Shown here: positions 55,776 to 62,811 of the stretch, piece after piece | Layout of the letters: the number at the start of each line of letters is the position of its first letter | Numbering within the stretch: the first letter of the stretch is position 1 | NCBI GenBank assembly: GCA_016794365.1 | Contig: JAEUKB010000062.1 | Coordinates: 1-64,000, forward strand | Direction of reading: 5' to 3' | DNA length: 64,000 bases | Source: Myxococcales bacterium | GTDB lineage: Bacteria; Myxococcota_A; Polyangia; Palsa-1104; JAEUJZ01 | Made by a program: the position numbers and the translations under genes | Notes under the pieces: generated by a model | Database searches by the model: none | What the model was told of the DNA's origin: nothing | Seen by the model: the letters and a program-made list of their open reading frames with translations, nothing else

Positions 55776-57758
55776 CTACTTTTGCTGAAGCTCTAGGTAG
55801 ACGTTGTCGATGGTGCCTTTGGCTCCGCCGCCATCGACGCAGACCAGCCACGGTTCCTTGGTGGGCTCATCGCGGAAGAACGTGTCCATCCAGGTGGACC
55901 ACTGCGGCTCGTCTTTGGAATCAGACGGTTGGTAGTACGCGGTCTGGCCGTTGTGGGTGATGGAGGTCTTGACCTCGCTCAGATCGACGCCGCTCACTTG
56001 GGGCAGGATGCGAACGAAGTTGGCGCGGGTAAATTCGGTGCTGGGATCGACGACGATCTTTACGCAGGTCGGACCTTTGGGTGACAGATCGACCTTGTCG
56101 AGGCTCCAGTACAGCTCGCGCGGCTTCACACCCATCGGCGGGCCGACAAAGAGCTGCGCGTAGTCGAGGTGCGGGAACGTGGACGCCGGATCTCCTGCGA
56201 TGGCGATTTCGAGCGCGGGCACCGAGCCAGCAAACGACGCACGACCCGGATAGATGGGATAGATGGACTTGGTTGCGTACGTGTCCCAGCTGCCCGTGGT
56301 TGCAAAGCCGCCGCCCGGAATGGACAGGCTGCGGATCTGGTCGCGAATCTGAATGCTCAGGTCTTCGGGATTGCCGTTGGAATAGCGGAAGGTCAGCGTG
56401 CCAGCCTTGTGCGGGTTGGCCGTGCCGCTCACGTAGCTGCCGCTCAGGATGTCCCACGGACGCGTGAACTGGACGTTGATCCAGCACGAAGGACTCAGCG
56501 CGACGAGCTTGTGATCGCGCACGCAGTCGTCCGGTCCTTTGCACGCAGCCGATGCGCCGCACTTGGTGCTGACCGCGCGAACGACGGTCTGACAGTTGTT
56601 GCAGGTGCCCGGAGACTCGCAGCGCAGCGCTTCGCCGGGCTGGCTGCCTTCACCGCCTCGGCAGTAGCTGTCGTAGCAGCTGCAACCATCCTTCGATCCG
56701 CACGAGGCATCGCACTGATACAGGCCGTCTTTCCAGTTTTCGACTTCCAGATCGGCCCAGGCGCCCAAAAAGATCGACATCTGACGGAACGTCTTGCCGT
56801 AGATCTGGGTGTTTTCGTGGCCGGTGACGGTGTCTTGGTAGCTGTTAAGCGAGCTGCTATTCCAGCCGCTATACGTCTGCGCCGCGTCGCTGGTTGGGGT
56901 GATTGGAGCCGTGAGTCCAGCGTTGGCAAACGCAGGTGAATATGATCCATCGGCGCTGCCGCTCTGTGAACACAGGTGTGTGGTCTTGAGGTGATCGTCG
57001 CAGCCGCCCCACTCGCAGGTTCGACCGATGATGATCTGAAGATCCTTGTGCAGCGAAGAGCTAAGTCCGCCAGTGTCCGGGAAGTAGCAAGCGAACGCGC
57101 GCGGGTTTGCGTAGTAAGCGCCCGTGACGGGATTTTGAATCGACGGGCTCGCGTCCCAGATGTTGCCCCAGAACTGGCCCTCGGGATACGCCATGAACAG
57201 CTTTTCGTTGTCGCCGAGCTTGAGCGAGTCATTCATGCCACGCATCGACAGCGCGTTGTGAATGCCCTTGGTGTTAACGCGCGCAATCAAGCAGGCTGAC
57301 ACCGCTTGCTGCTCAGAGAGCGGGATCGTGCCAGTGCCTCGACACCAGGTCGGAGCCAGGTCGAAGTTGCCTCGGAAGTAGCGCGTTTCCGTGATGCCAG
57401 GTGTCGCGGGGTTGTTTCCCGTCCAGCGTACGTTGTCGGTGGGCGCGCAGGCGCAGCCGGTCCAGTATTCCAGGCCAGCCAGCCGGGACTCGCGCTCTGC
57501 CGTCGAGATGCCGGGCGCATTGATCCACGCGTTCAGACCCCAGTCCGTCGGGACCGAGGTGTTGCTAAAGCCAATGCCATTCCAGCCGATGCCGTTCCAG
57601 CCGATGCCGTTCCAGCCGATGCCGTTCCAGCTAATGCCGTTCCAGCCAATGCCTGCGTTCTGCTGCGTTTGTGCCTGATCCGGAAGGGCTCCGGGTTCCG
57701 CATGACATCCAATCAGCAGATAGGTTGTAGAGATCAGTGCAAGAACGTGTTTCTTCAT
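55776..57758 (-). CDS. Lipoprotein with N-terminal WNGIG repeats and Cys-rich region
   Basis: 660 aa from the ATG at 57756-57758. Signal peptide ends in LLIGC (lipobox, about residue 18). Residues 35-65 are five to six tandem pentapeptides (IGWNG). The rest is a secreted-type protein with a conserved-looking body (WTGCACAPTDNVRW, PRAFACYFPDTG, QIIIGRTCEWGGCDDHLK) and a Cys-rich stretch (CDASCGSKDGCSCYDSYC). The last 180 residues look like a beta-sandwich carbohydrate-binding-like module (TLTFRYSNGNPEDLSIQIRD, SWDTYATKSI). No family recognised. Confidence 0.8.
   Translation of the reverse strand: MKKHVLALISTTYLLIGCHAEPGALPDQAQTQQNAGIGWNGISWNGIGWNGIGWNGIGWNGIGFSNTSVPTDWGLNAWINAPGISTAERESRLAGLEYWTGCACAPTDNVRWTGNNPATPGITETRYFRGNFDLAPTWCRGTGTIPLSEQQAVSACLIARVNTKGIHNALSMRGMNDSLKLGDNEKLFMAYPEGQFWGNIWDASPSIQNPVTGAYYANPRAFACYFPDTGGLSSSLHKDLQIIIGRTCEWGGCDDHLKTTHLCSQSGSADGSYSPAFANAGLTAPITPTSDAAQTYSGWNSSSLNSYQDTVTGHENTQIYGKTFRQMSIFLGAWADLEVENWKDGLYQCDASCGSKDGCSCYDSYCRGGEGSQPGEALRCESPGTCNNCQTVVRAVSTKCGASAACKGPDDCVRDHKLVALSPSCWINVQFTRPWDILSGSYVSGTANPHKAGTLTFRYSNGNPEDLSIQIRDQIRSLSIPGGGFATTGSWDTYATKSIYPIYPGRASFAGSVPALEIAIAGDPASTFPHLDYAQLFVGPPMGVKPRELYWSLDKVDLSPKGPTCVKIVVDPSTEFTRANFVRILPQVSGVDLSEVKTSITHNGQTAYYQPSDSKDEPQWSTWMDTFFRDEPTKEPWLVCVDGGGAKGTIDNVYLELQQK
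57569..57655 (-). repeat. 15-nt tandem repeats coding WNGIG
   Basis: About six copies of a 15-nt unit (GCCGTTCCAGCCGAT on the + strand), the central three identical, encode IGWNG pentapeptides right after the lipoprotein signal peptide. Prone to copy-number change. Confidence 0.88.
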
Positions 57759-58097
57759 GCCCAACGCCTCCCGATCGAAGTCCAAGGTTTCACGCTTAGC
57801 GCACAGCAGTGAAGGAGAAATTCAGAGGTAGGGCCATTCAAGATAACAAACCACAATAAAGTGCTAGAATGATACAGATTTCACTACCATCCAAAGATCT
57901 CCGTATGGATTATTATGGCGGCTGTGATCGTGCTCACAACGCAAATCGATAAAACGAAGTCAATACGCACATAAGCCAGATCGTGCATCGACTTTGAACG
58001 ATCACACAGGTCTGCGCGGCGCGCACAACGTCCTACGTGGTCGCAGGCTCCCTGTAGGCTGGATTACTCTTTGGAAAATTTAGTAATATTGAAAACC
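57759..58097. other. AT-rich divergent intergenic region with a CRP-like site
   Basis: No gene seen. AT-rich from 57830 to 57960. Holds the promoters of the WNGIG lipoprotein and the peroxiredoxin-like gene. The only specific element recognised is the TGTGA-N6-TCACA dyad at 57923-57938; TAATAT at 58084-58089 is a possible -10 for the + strand gene. Confidence 0.55.
57923..57938. promoter_or_regulatory. CRP-family consensus operator
   Basis: TGTGA-TCGTGC-TCACA is a perfect match to the TGTGA-N6-TCACA dyad recognised by CRP-type regulators in other proteobacteria. It lies between two divergent genes. Whether this organism has a CRP with that specificity is unknown. Confidence 0.45.
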
Positions 58098-58763
58098 ATG
58101 CCAGCAGTAGGTGAACTCGGACCGGACTTCGCTCTCTACAACCAGGAACAGCACATGGTGCAGCTTGGCCGTCTCCAGGCCGACGCAGATCATGTGGTGG
58201 TCTACTTCTTTCCCCAGGCGGGCGCGCCGGGCTGCGTGCGGGAAGCGATCGGCTTTCGGGACGTGCTGCCCGAGCTGCTCAAGCGACGGGTGCGGGTGGT
58301 CGGGATCTCGGCAAGCCCTGCGTCGGAGATCGCTGCCTTTGCCAAAGAGCAGAGCCTGAACTTTGACGTGCTGTGCGATTCCAATCGGCGAATCAGCGAG
58401 GAGTGGGGCGCACTTCGCGGCGAAAACACCGCGCGCATGACCTTTATCCTGAGCAGCAAGGGCATCGTCACGCATGCGTTTCCGCGCGTCGATGTGTGGA
58501 AGCATCCAGCAGAGGTCTTGGCGCTGTTTGCGGCGAGCGCGCCAGTGGCTGAGCCTGCGTCGGCAGCTTCAGTGGCTGCGACGGCACAGCCCGTGGTGAG
58601 TGCGACGCCAGCGACATCTTCGTCTACGGGTCACAGTGCGGGGCCCGATCTGGTGGCGGAAGCCGCGCGGGCGGTGCTGAAGCTGTTGCTCATGCACAAG
58701 CAGTCGGGTGGCTCGATTCCTCCCGACGTGAGCGAGCTTCTGTCGCAGCTTGGGCACAAGTAA
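58098..58763 (+). CDS. Peroxiredoxin-like (AhpC/TSA, BCP-type) protein with C-terminal extension
   Basis: 221 aa from the ATG at 58098. Thioredoxin fold: GPDFALYNQEQHMVQLGRL, VVVYFFPQAGAPGCVREAIGFRD, VVGISASPASEIAAFAKEQSLNFDVLCD, MTFILSSKGIV. Cys46 is in the peroxidatic position, but the conserved Thr/Ser three residues before it (PxxxTxxC) is Ala43, and the usual BCP resolving Cys five residues after is Ile. The last 75 residues are an Ala/Ser-rich linker and a helical tail not found in standard BCP. Activity may be altered or lost; it could be a redox sensor. Confidence 0.85.
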   Translation: MPAVGELGPDFALYNQEQHMVQLGRLQADADHVVVYFFPQAGAPGCVREAIGFRDVLPELLKRRVRVVGISASPASEIAAFAKEQSLNFDVLCDSNRRISEEWGALRGENTARMTFILSSKGIVTHAFPRVDVWKHPAEVLALFAASAPVAEPASAASVAATAQPVVSATPATSSSTGHSAGPDLVAEAARAVLKLLLMHKQSGGSIPPDVSELLSQLGHK

Positions 58764-58789
58764 CGCGCGCGCCACTCGATCCAACGCTT

Positions 58790-58913
58790 AGAACGCCTAA
58801 CGAAACCTATTGCGGACCCTGGCTGCTGCATCGTCGGTCCTCACGTACTTGCGTACGCTCCGGTCCTCCTCTTTGCTTCCAGGGTTCCTCATGACGGTTT
58901 TGTTAGGCGTTCT
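58790..58913. repeat. 124-bp imperfect palindrome between convergent genes
   Basis: Outer arms 58790-58807 and 58896-58913 pair at 17 of 18 positions (AGAACGCCTAAC / GTTAGGCGTTCT perfect). Inner arms GGACCCTGG (58814) and CCAGGGTTCC (58879) pair with one bulge; the tip is CGTAC-TTGC-GTACG (58844-58857). It fills almost the whole gap. Either a bidirectional terminator or a REP/MITE-type element. Confidence 0.75.
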
Positions 58914-60118
58914 TAGGTTCGGATCGGCGGGGACTGTGCCTCGGGGATCATGTGTCCGCCGCGCGCGATGCGAAAGCGATAGCCGCGCCAGCTGACCTGT
59001 CGGGTGCCGAGCGCCTGACACAGCCCAGCCCACAGCAGCAGCTCCGCCGACAGCACCTCGAGCGCGCTCTTTGTTACCGTCTGACGAATGCCTTGGGTTT
59101 GTCGCAGCAGATAGCACAGCAGCGTCCGACTGCTCCACAGTGCGACGGCGAACAGCGACAAAAGCGGCGTCCGAAGACACACGCTCGCCAAGAGCAGCGG
59201 CGGCGTTGCAGCCATAAAGATCGGATAGGTCAGCAGCAGCAGGGGTCGCTGGGCGCGCACGACCATCAGCCAGCGTCCTACCCGAGCGATCACCCCGCGC
59301 AAGCTACGACCTCCGTCGGAACAGTTCGCGGGTCGTGGGCTTAGCTCCACCGAGTAGCCAGCTTCGCACAGTCGTCGCGCCAGCTCGTAGTCTTCGCCCA
59401 GGATGGTTCGGACGCCTTGGAGGTTGCCGATCTCGGCCAGTGCTCGTCGAGAAATTGCCAGCAGCGCACCGGCCATGCTGGGCACGCCGCCGATCAGACG
59501 ATACAGACCATACAGCGCCATGAAGTTTTGGGCGGAACCTCCGACGAGCGCCGAGGAGACGCGATCCCACAGCGTGCGAGGAGCTTGCTCAACCGGCGAC
59601 GCGAAGGCGATTCCGACGGCATTTTTTTTGACAGAAGCTGTCGGTGCGCCGCTGACCATGGAAACCAGCGTCGGTAGATCGTCGGGACCAAGTCGTACGT
59701 CGCTGTCAGCAGTCACAATGATGGGCTCACTCGATCGTGAGAGCCCGACCGAGAGCTGTGCGACCTTGCGGTTCAGACGCGCTTCCGGTCTGGTCAGCAG
59801 CACTTCGACGGGAACATCGGGCGGCGCAGTGTCTGCAACCTGCTGGAGCGTCGGATACGCTGGATCGGATGCGCTCGGCACCAGTAGTAGCACGCGACGC
59901 GGACCGGGATACGGTGCGTCGATGGACGAGCGCAGGTTTTCGTACAGCCCCGGCTCGCTTCCTTCGCACGGTCGCAAAATCACAATGGGCGGCCACTGCG
60001 CAGGTGGCTCGGGACGCGACTTGCGCAGACGTACAATGCCCACCACGAGGAGCAGCGAAAAAAACAGGGACGTTCCGCCCCAGACCTCAAGGCTAGTTTT
60101 CAGCACAACACCGAGCAT
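58913..60118 (-). CDS. GT2/GT21-like glycosyltransferase (HpnI / ceramide glucosyltransferase type)
   Basis: 401 aa from the ATG at 60116-60118. N-terminal membrane helix, then GT-A domain: PPIVILRPCEGSEPGL, IIVTADSDVRLGPDDLPTLV (DxD), GEDYELARRLCEAGY, and RVGRWLMVVR, the (Q/R)xxRW-type motif of GT21. C-terminal membrane helices (PLLLLTYPIFMAATPPLLLASV ...). Relatives glucosylate ceramide or modify hopanoids; some GT2 enzymes glycosylate hydroxy-carotenoids. It follows the CrtC-like gene by 74 nt on the same strand, favouring a carotenoid or other isoprenoid acceptor. Not decisive. Confidence 0.85.
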   Translation of the reverse strand: MLGVVLKTSLEVWGGTSLFFSLLLVVGIVRLRKSRPEPPAQWPPIVILRPCEGSEPGLYENLRSSIDAPYPGPRRVLLLVPSASDPAYPTLQQVADTAPPDVPVEVLLTRPEARLNRKVAQLSVGLSRSSEPIIVTADSDVRLGPDDLPTLVSMVSGAPTASVKKNAVGIAFASPVEQAPRTLWDRVSSALVGGSAQNFMALYGLYRLIGGVPSMAGALLAISRRALAEIGNLQGVRTILGEDYELARRLCEAGYSVELSPRPANCSDGGRSLRGVIARVGRWLMVVRAQRPLLLLTYPIFMAATPPLLLASVCLRTPLLSLFAVALWSSRTLLCYLLRQTQGIRQTVTKSALEVLSAELLLWAGLCQALGTRQVSWRGYRFRIARGGHMIPEAQSPPIRT

Positions 60119-60192
60119 CAAGCTTTGCCATCATCGCTTTGTTGAAAACGCTCGGATAGAAAAAATATGCAGGAAACAAGGGCTTTTTCTGA

Positions 60193-61344
60193 TCACTTCG
60201 GTTCGTCGCTGACGCGGACTTGATGGGTCTTATAGCGCAGCAAAAACTGCAAGGTGGGACGACGGAAGCGAGTCAGATCGAGGTATTCACCGACGCCACG
60301 TAGACGGATACCGGGTAGGCGCTCTTCGTCGGAAAGTTCCATGCCAAAGCGCGCGTAAAACGGCGCATCCAGCAGCGCACTGTGACGGACTCGCTGCGCA
60401 CGGAGCGTCAGTGCGGACATGGCGCGCGGAACCTTCAGCCACAGAAAATCTTCGCCATCAAGCGGCGGCTCTGACGCGGGAGGCTGGCGACTGCGGGCAA
60501 GCTCGGGCTCGTCTTCGTCTTTGCGTAGTAGCAGGCCAATGCGATGTCTACTTCCGTCGAGCAGCGTGGTGTCATAGACCACTGCTCCGACGGAACCGTC
60601 TTCGGAAAAGCCGTGCGCCCAGCCCCAGCGCAGGAAGCAGTCTTCCAGTCGGCCTCCGCCGAAGTTGTGATCGCAGTACGCGGTGCCCGCAAAGGAAATC
60701 GGCTCGTTTTCCAGTCGCAGATCGACGGAGGCACTGGAAAACAGCGACAGCGGCTGCCAAAAGTGCGCGTCGTGCGTCGGACTTTCCCCAAGCAGCACCG
60801 GAAGCTGCACGCTCCTAGGCGGACCAAAGCGAAGCTGACCGGACAGGCGCGGACCGGGCTTGCCAAAAAAACGGGTGATGGGCTCGGAAAAGTCGATGCG
60901 CAAGCTGCCGTCGGGCTCGGCGGTCATGCGGGTGCGCTCAACTTGGATTTCGTGATCGCTTGTGCGCAGCGATTCCTTGGGATACTCGTTCATCACCCAC
61001 AGCTTTTGGCGTGGACTTTCCGTCGGTGCGGTGCGTTCATAGATCGCAAGGTTCACGGCGGGGACATCCAGTCCGGTGACTGCTTCTCCTCTGCGTAGAC
61101 GGGCGGCGTATTCGGCGGAAAATACCGATCCAGCAAACAGGATGAGCGTCAGTCCGAAGCGACCTGTGGCGTCGTGAACTTCGGCGTACCACCAGGCATA
61201 GCCGCCGACTTGGGCTGCGAGGCTGAGCGCGGGTGCAGTGCTGGCTTGTAGAAATCCCGGTGTGGTGTGCGCGGACACGAGCGAAGCGGCCTCCGAGGCA
61301 GTGACACGTCGCCCCAGCAAAGCGAACCTTGGTGTAGCGAGCAA
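60193..61344 (-). CDS. CrtC-like carotenoid 1,2-hydratase
   Basis: 383 aa as read from TTG 61344; the true start is uncertain and may be a GTG at 61278 or later. Family segments: GGYAWWYAEVHDATGRFGLTLILFAGSVFSAEYAA near the N-terminus, and GTAYCDHNFGGGRLEDCFLRWGWAHG in the middle, close to the YxDHN...W motif of CrtC hydroxyneurosporene synthases. The fold is two lipocalin-like halves. CrtC adds water to the end double bond of acyclic carotenes, making tertiary hydroxyls that can be glycosylated, which fits the glycosyltransferase gene downstream. Confidence 0.82.
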   Translation of the reverse strand: MLATPRFALLGRRVTASEAASLVSAHTTPGFLQASTAPALSLAAQVGGYAWWYAEVHDATGRFGLTLILFAGSVFSAEYAARLRRGEAVTGLDVPAVNLAIYERTAPTESPRQKLWVMNEYPKESLRTSDHEIQVERTRMTAEPDGSLRIDFSEPITRFFGKPGPRLSGQLRFGPPRSVQLPVLLGESPTHDAHFWQPLSLFSSASVDLRLENEPISFAGTAYCDHNFGGGRLEDCFLRWGWAHGFSEDGSVGAVVYDTTLLDGSRHRIGLLLRKDEDEPELARSRQPPASEPPLDGEDFLWLKVPRAMSALTLRAQRVRHSALLDAPFYARFGMELSDEERLPGIRLRGVGEYLDLTRFRRPTLQFLLRYKTHQVRVSDEPK

Positions 61345-61787
61345 CTACTTTTGCGGTTCGATGCTGTCGATGGCGCGGCTGTGACAGGCCGCGTGAAGGA
61401 CAAGGCTCGCACGGACGTGACCAGCCCAGGGCCCCCTTCGGTCACATGGTGGCACCGGCTGCGCTGCGCTTTTCCGCGAGTCTTGCGTACCTTCCGCGAC
61501 TCGGGCCCCCCGGCAGCGAGGATGCCAACGACCACCTGGACTGGTCACGACCTAACGCGAGGACAATAGGATGCATGAAAATTGAAATATGAAATACAAA
61601 TAATTTCGCGAATATGAAGCCAATGCAGGCGCTGGTTGGGGTCTTGTGCGGGGGAAGTCGCAGGCCAGGATGCAGACCTGAGCGATCTTCCCACCTGTCC
61701 AGCTTGCGAACGGGTCGCGGCGAAACATCAGACTTTTTCGTCGTGTAAACGGTTGTGCCTTGACGCGTTGCGAGGGAGTGCCTATTC
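61345..61787. other. Intergenic region with a second long palindrome
   Basis: No credible gene. Contains the inverted repeat at 61416-61549, an AT-rich piece at 61565-61615 likely to hold promoters, and the dprA ribosome site (GGGAG at 61774-61778). Confidence 0.6.
61416..61549. repeat. 134-bp imperfect inverted repeat
   Basis: Outer arms 61416-61430 and 61535-61549 match at 14 of 15 positions (CGTGACCAGCCCAGG / CCTGGACTGGTCACG). An inner stem CGAGTC (61477-61482) / GACTCG (61498-61503) encloses TTGCGTACCTTCC, resembling the TTGCGTACGCTCC at the tip of the 58790 palindrome. Possibly the same element family. Confidence 0.6.
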
Positions 61788-62804
61788 GTGGATGCCTTGC
61801 CGCTGCACGACATGCCATACCGGACTGTGCAAGGTGCTTCCGACGAACTGCGAAGCACAGCGGGCCCGCATGAGCTGATGCCGCACGATCCTTGCTATCC
61901 CGAGCGGCTGCGACGGTGGCTGCGGCCTCGTCCGGTGTGGCTGCATGGCCAGGCTGAGCTGCTCGATGGTCGTCCAGTCTGCACGGTGGTGGGATCGCGC
62001 GCTTGTAGTCGGCAAGCGGAAGAGCGTGCGTTTGCGCTGGGACAAGCGCTCGGTCAGCGCGGGATCGTGGTGGTGTCGGGTGGAGCGCTCGGGGTGGATG
62101 CAGCGGCACATCGCGGTGCGCTGCAAAGTGGAGGACCGACGTGCGCAGTGGTGGGAACGGGCATTGACGTGCGCTATCCCAAGCAGCATGTCGGGCTGCA
62201 AGACGACATCGCGCAGCACGGGCTGCTCTTGTCGATGTTTGCGCTTGGTGCGCCGCCGCTGCCGCTACACTTTCGGGTGCGCAACGAGCTGATGGCCGCG
62301 ATCGCTGATGTCGTTGTCGTCGTGGAAGCGCAGGACAAGTCGGGATCGCTCATCACAGCGCGTCAGGCGCTGCGGTACGGGCGGACGCTGTGTGGGTTTT
62401 CAGGATCGGAAGGCGTGATGTCGCTGCTGTCTTCCGGTGCGAAGCTGGTGCGATCGATCGATGAAGTCGTGGAGCTGGCCAGCGCGAAGCCAGAAAGCGC
62501 GAAGCCAGAAAGCGCAATGCCAGCCAGCGCGAAGCCAGCCAGCGCAATGTCTTGGCAAGCCGATCAAGCGAAGGAGTCGGACTCGTGGGCTCCGTTAGAT
62601 GCGACGCTGACTGCGGATGAAGAAGCGGCCCGTGCGGTCTGGACTGCGCTGCTTGCGACTACATCCGCAGATGTTGGGGAACTGTGCGCGCGTACCGGCC
62701 TGAGTGCGGATCGGTGCGCGGCGGTGCTTGTAGATCTGGAGCTGATGGATCGCTGTACCCGCTTGGCGGGTGGGCGGTACATCGTGCATGCTCCGCTTAG
62801 CTAG
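61788..62804 (+). CDS. dprA: DNA processing protein DprA/Smf
   Basis: 338 aa, GTG start with GGGAG 9 nt upstream. Rossmann-type DprA domain: VCTVVGSRACSRQAEERAFALGQALGQRG, VVVSGGALGVDAAAHRGAL, TCAVVGTGIDVRYPKQH, LHFRVRNELMAAIADVVVVVEAQDKSGSLITARQALRYGR. A C-terminal winged-helix-like part (DVGELCARTGLSADRCAAVLVDLELM) fits the DprA C-domain. Residues 232-250 hold short SAKPE/SAMPA repeats. DprA loads RecA on incoming single-stranded DNA in transformation. The N-terminal SAM domain is shorter than usual. Confidence 0.93.
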   Translation: MDALPLHDMPYRTVQGASDELRSTAGPHELMPHDPCYPERLRRWLRPRPVWLHGQAELLDGRPVCTVVGSRACSRQAEERAFALGQALGQRGIVVVSGGALGVDAAAHRGALQSGGPTCAVVGTGIDVRYPKQHVGLQDDIAQHGLLLSMFALGAPPLPLHFRVRNELMAAIADVVVVVEAQDKSGSLITARQALRYGRTLCGFSGSEGVMSLLSSGAKLVRSIDEVVELASAKPESAKPESAMPASAKPASAMSWQADQAKESDSWAPLDATLTADEEAARAVWTALLATTSADVGELCARTGLSADRCAAVLVDLELMDRCTRLAGGRYIVHAPLS

Positions 62805-62811
62805 GAAAGCC

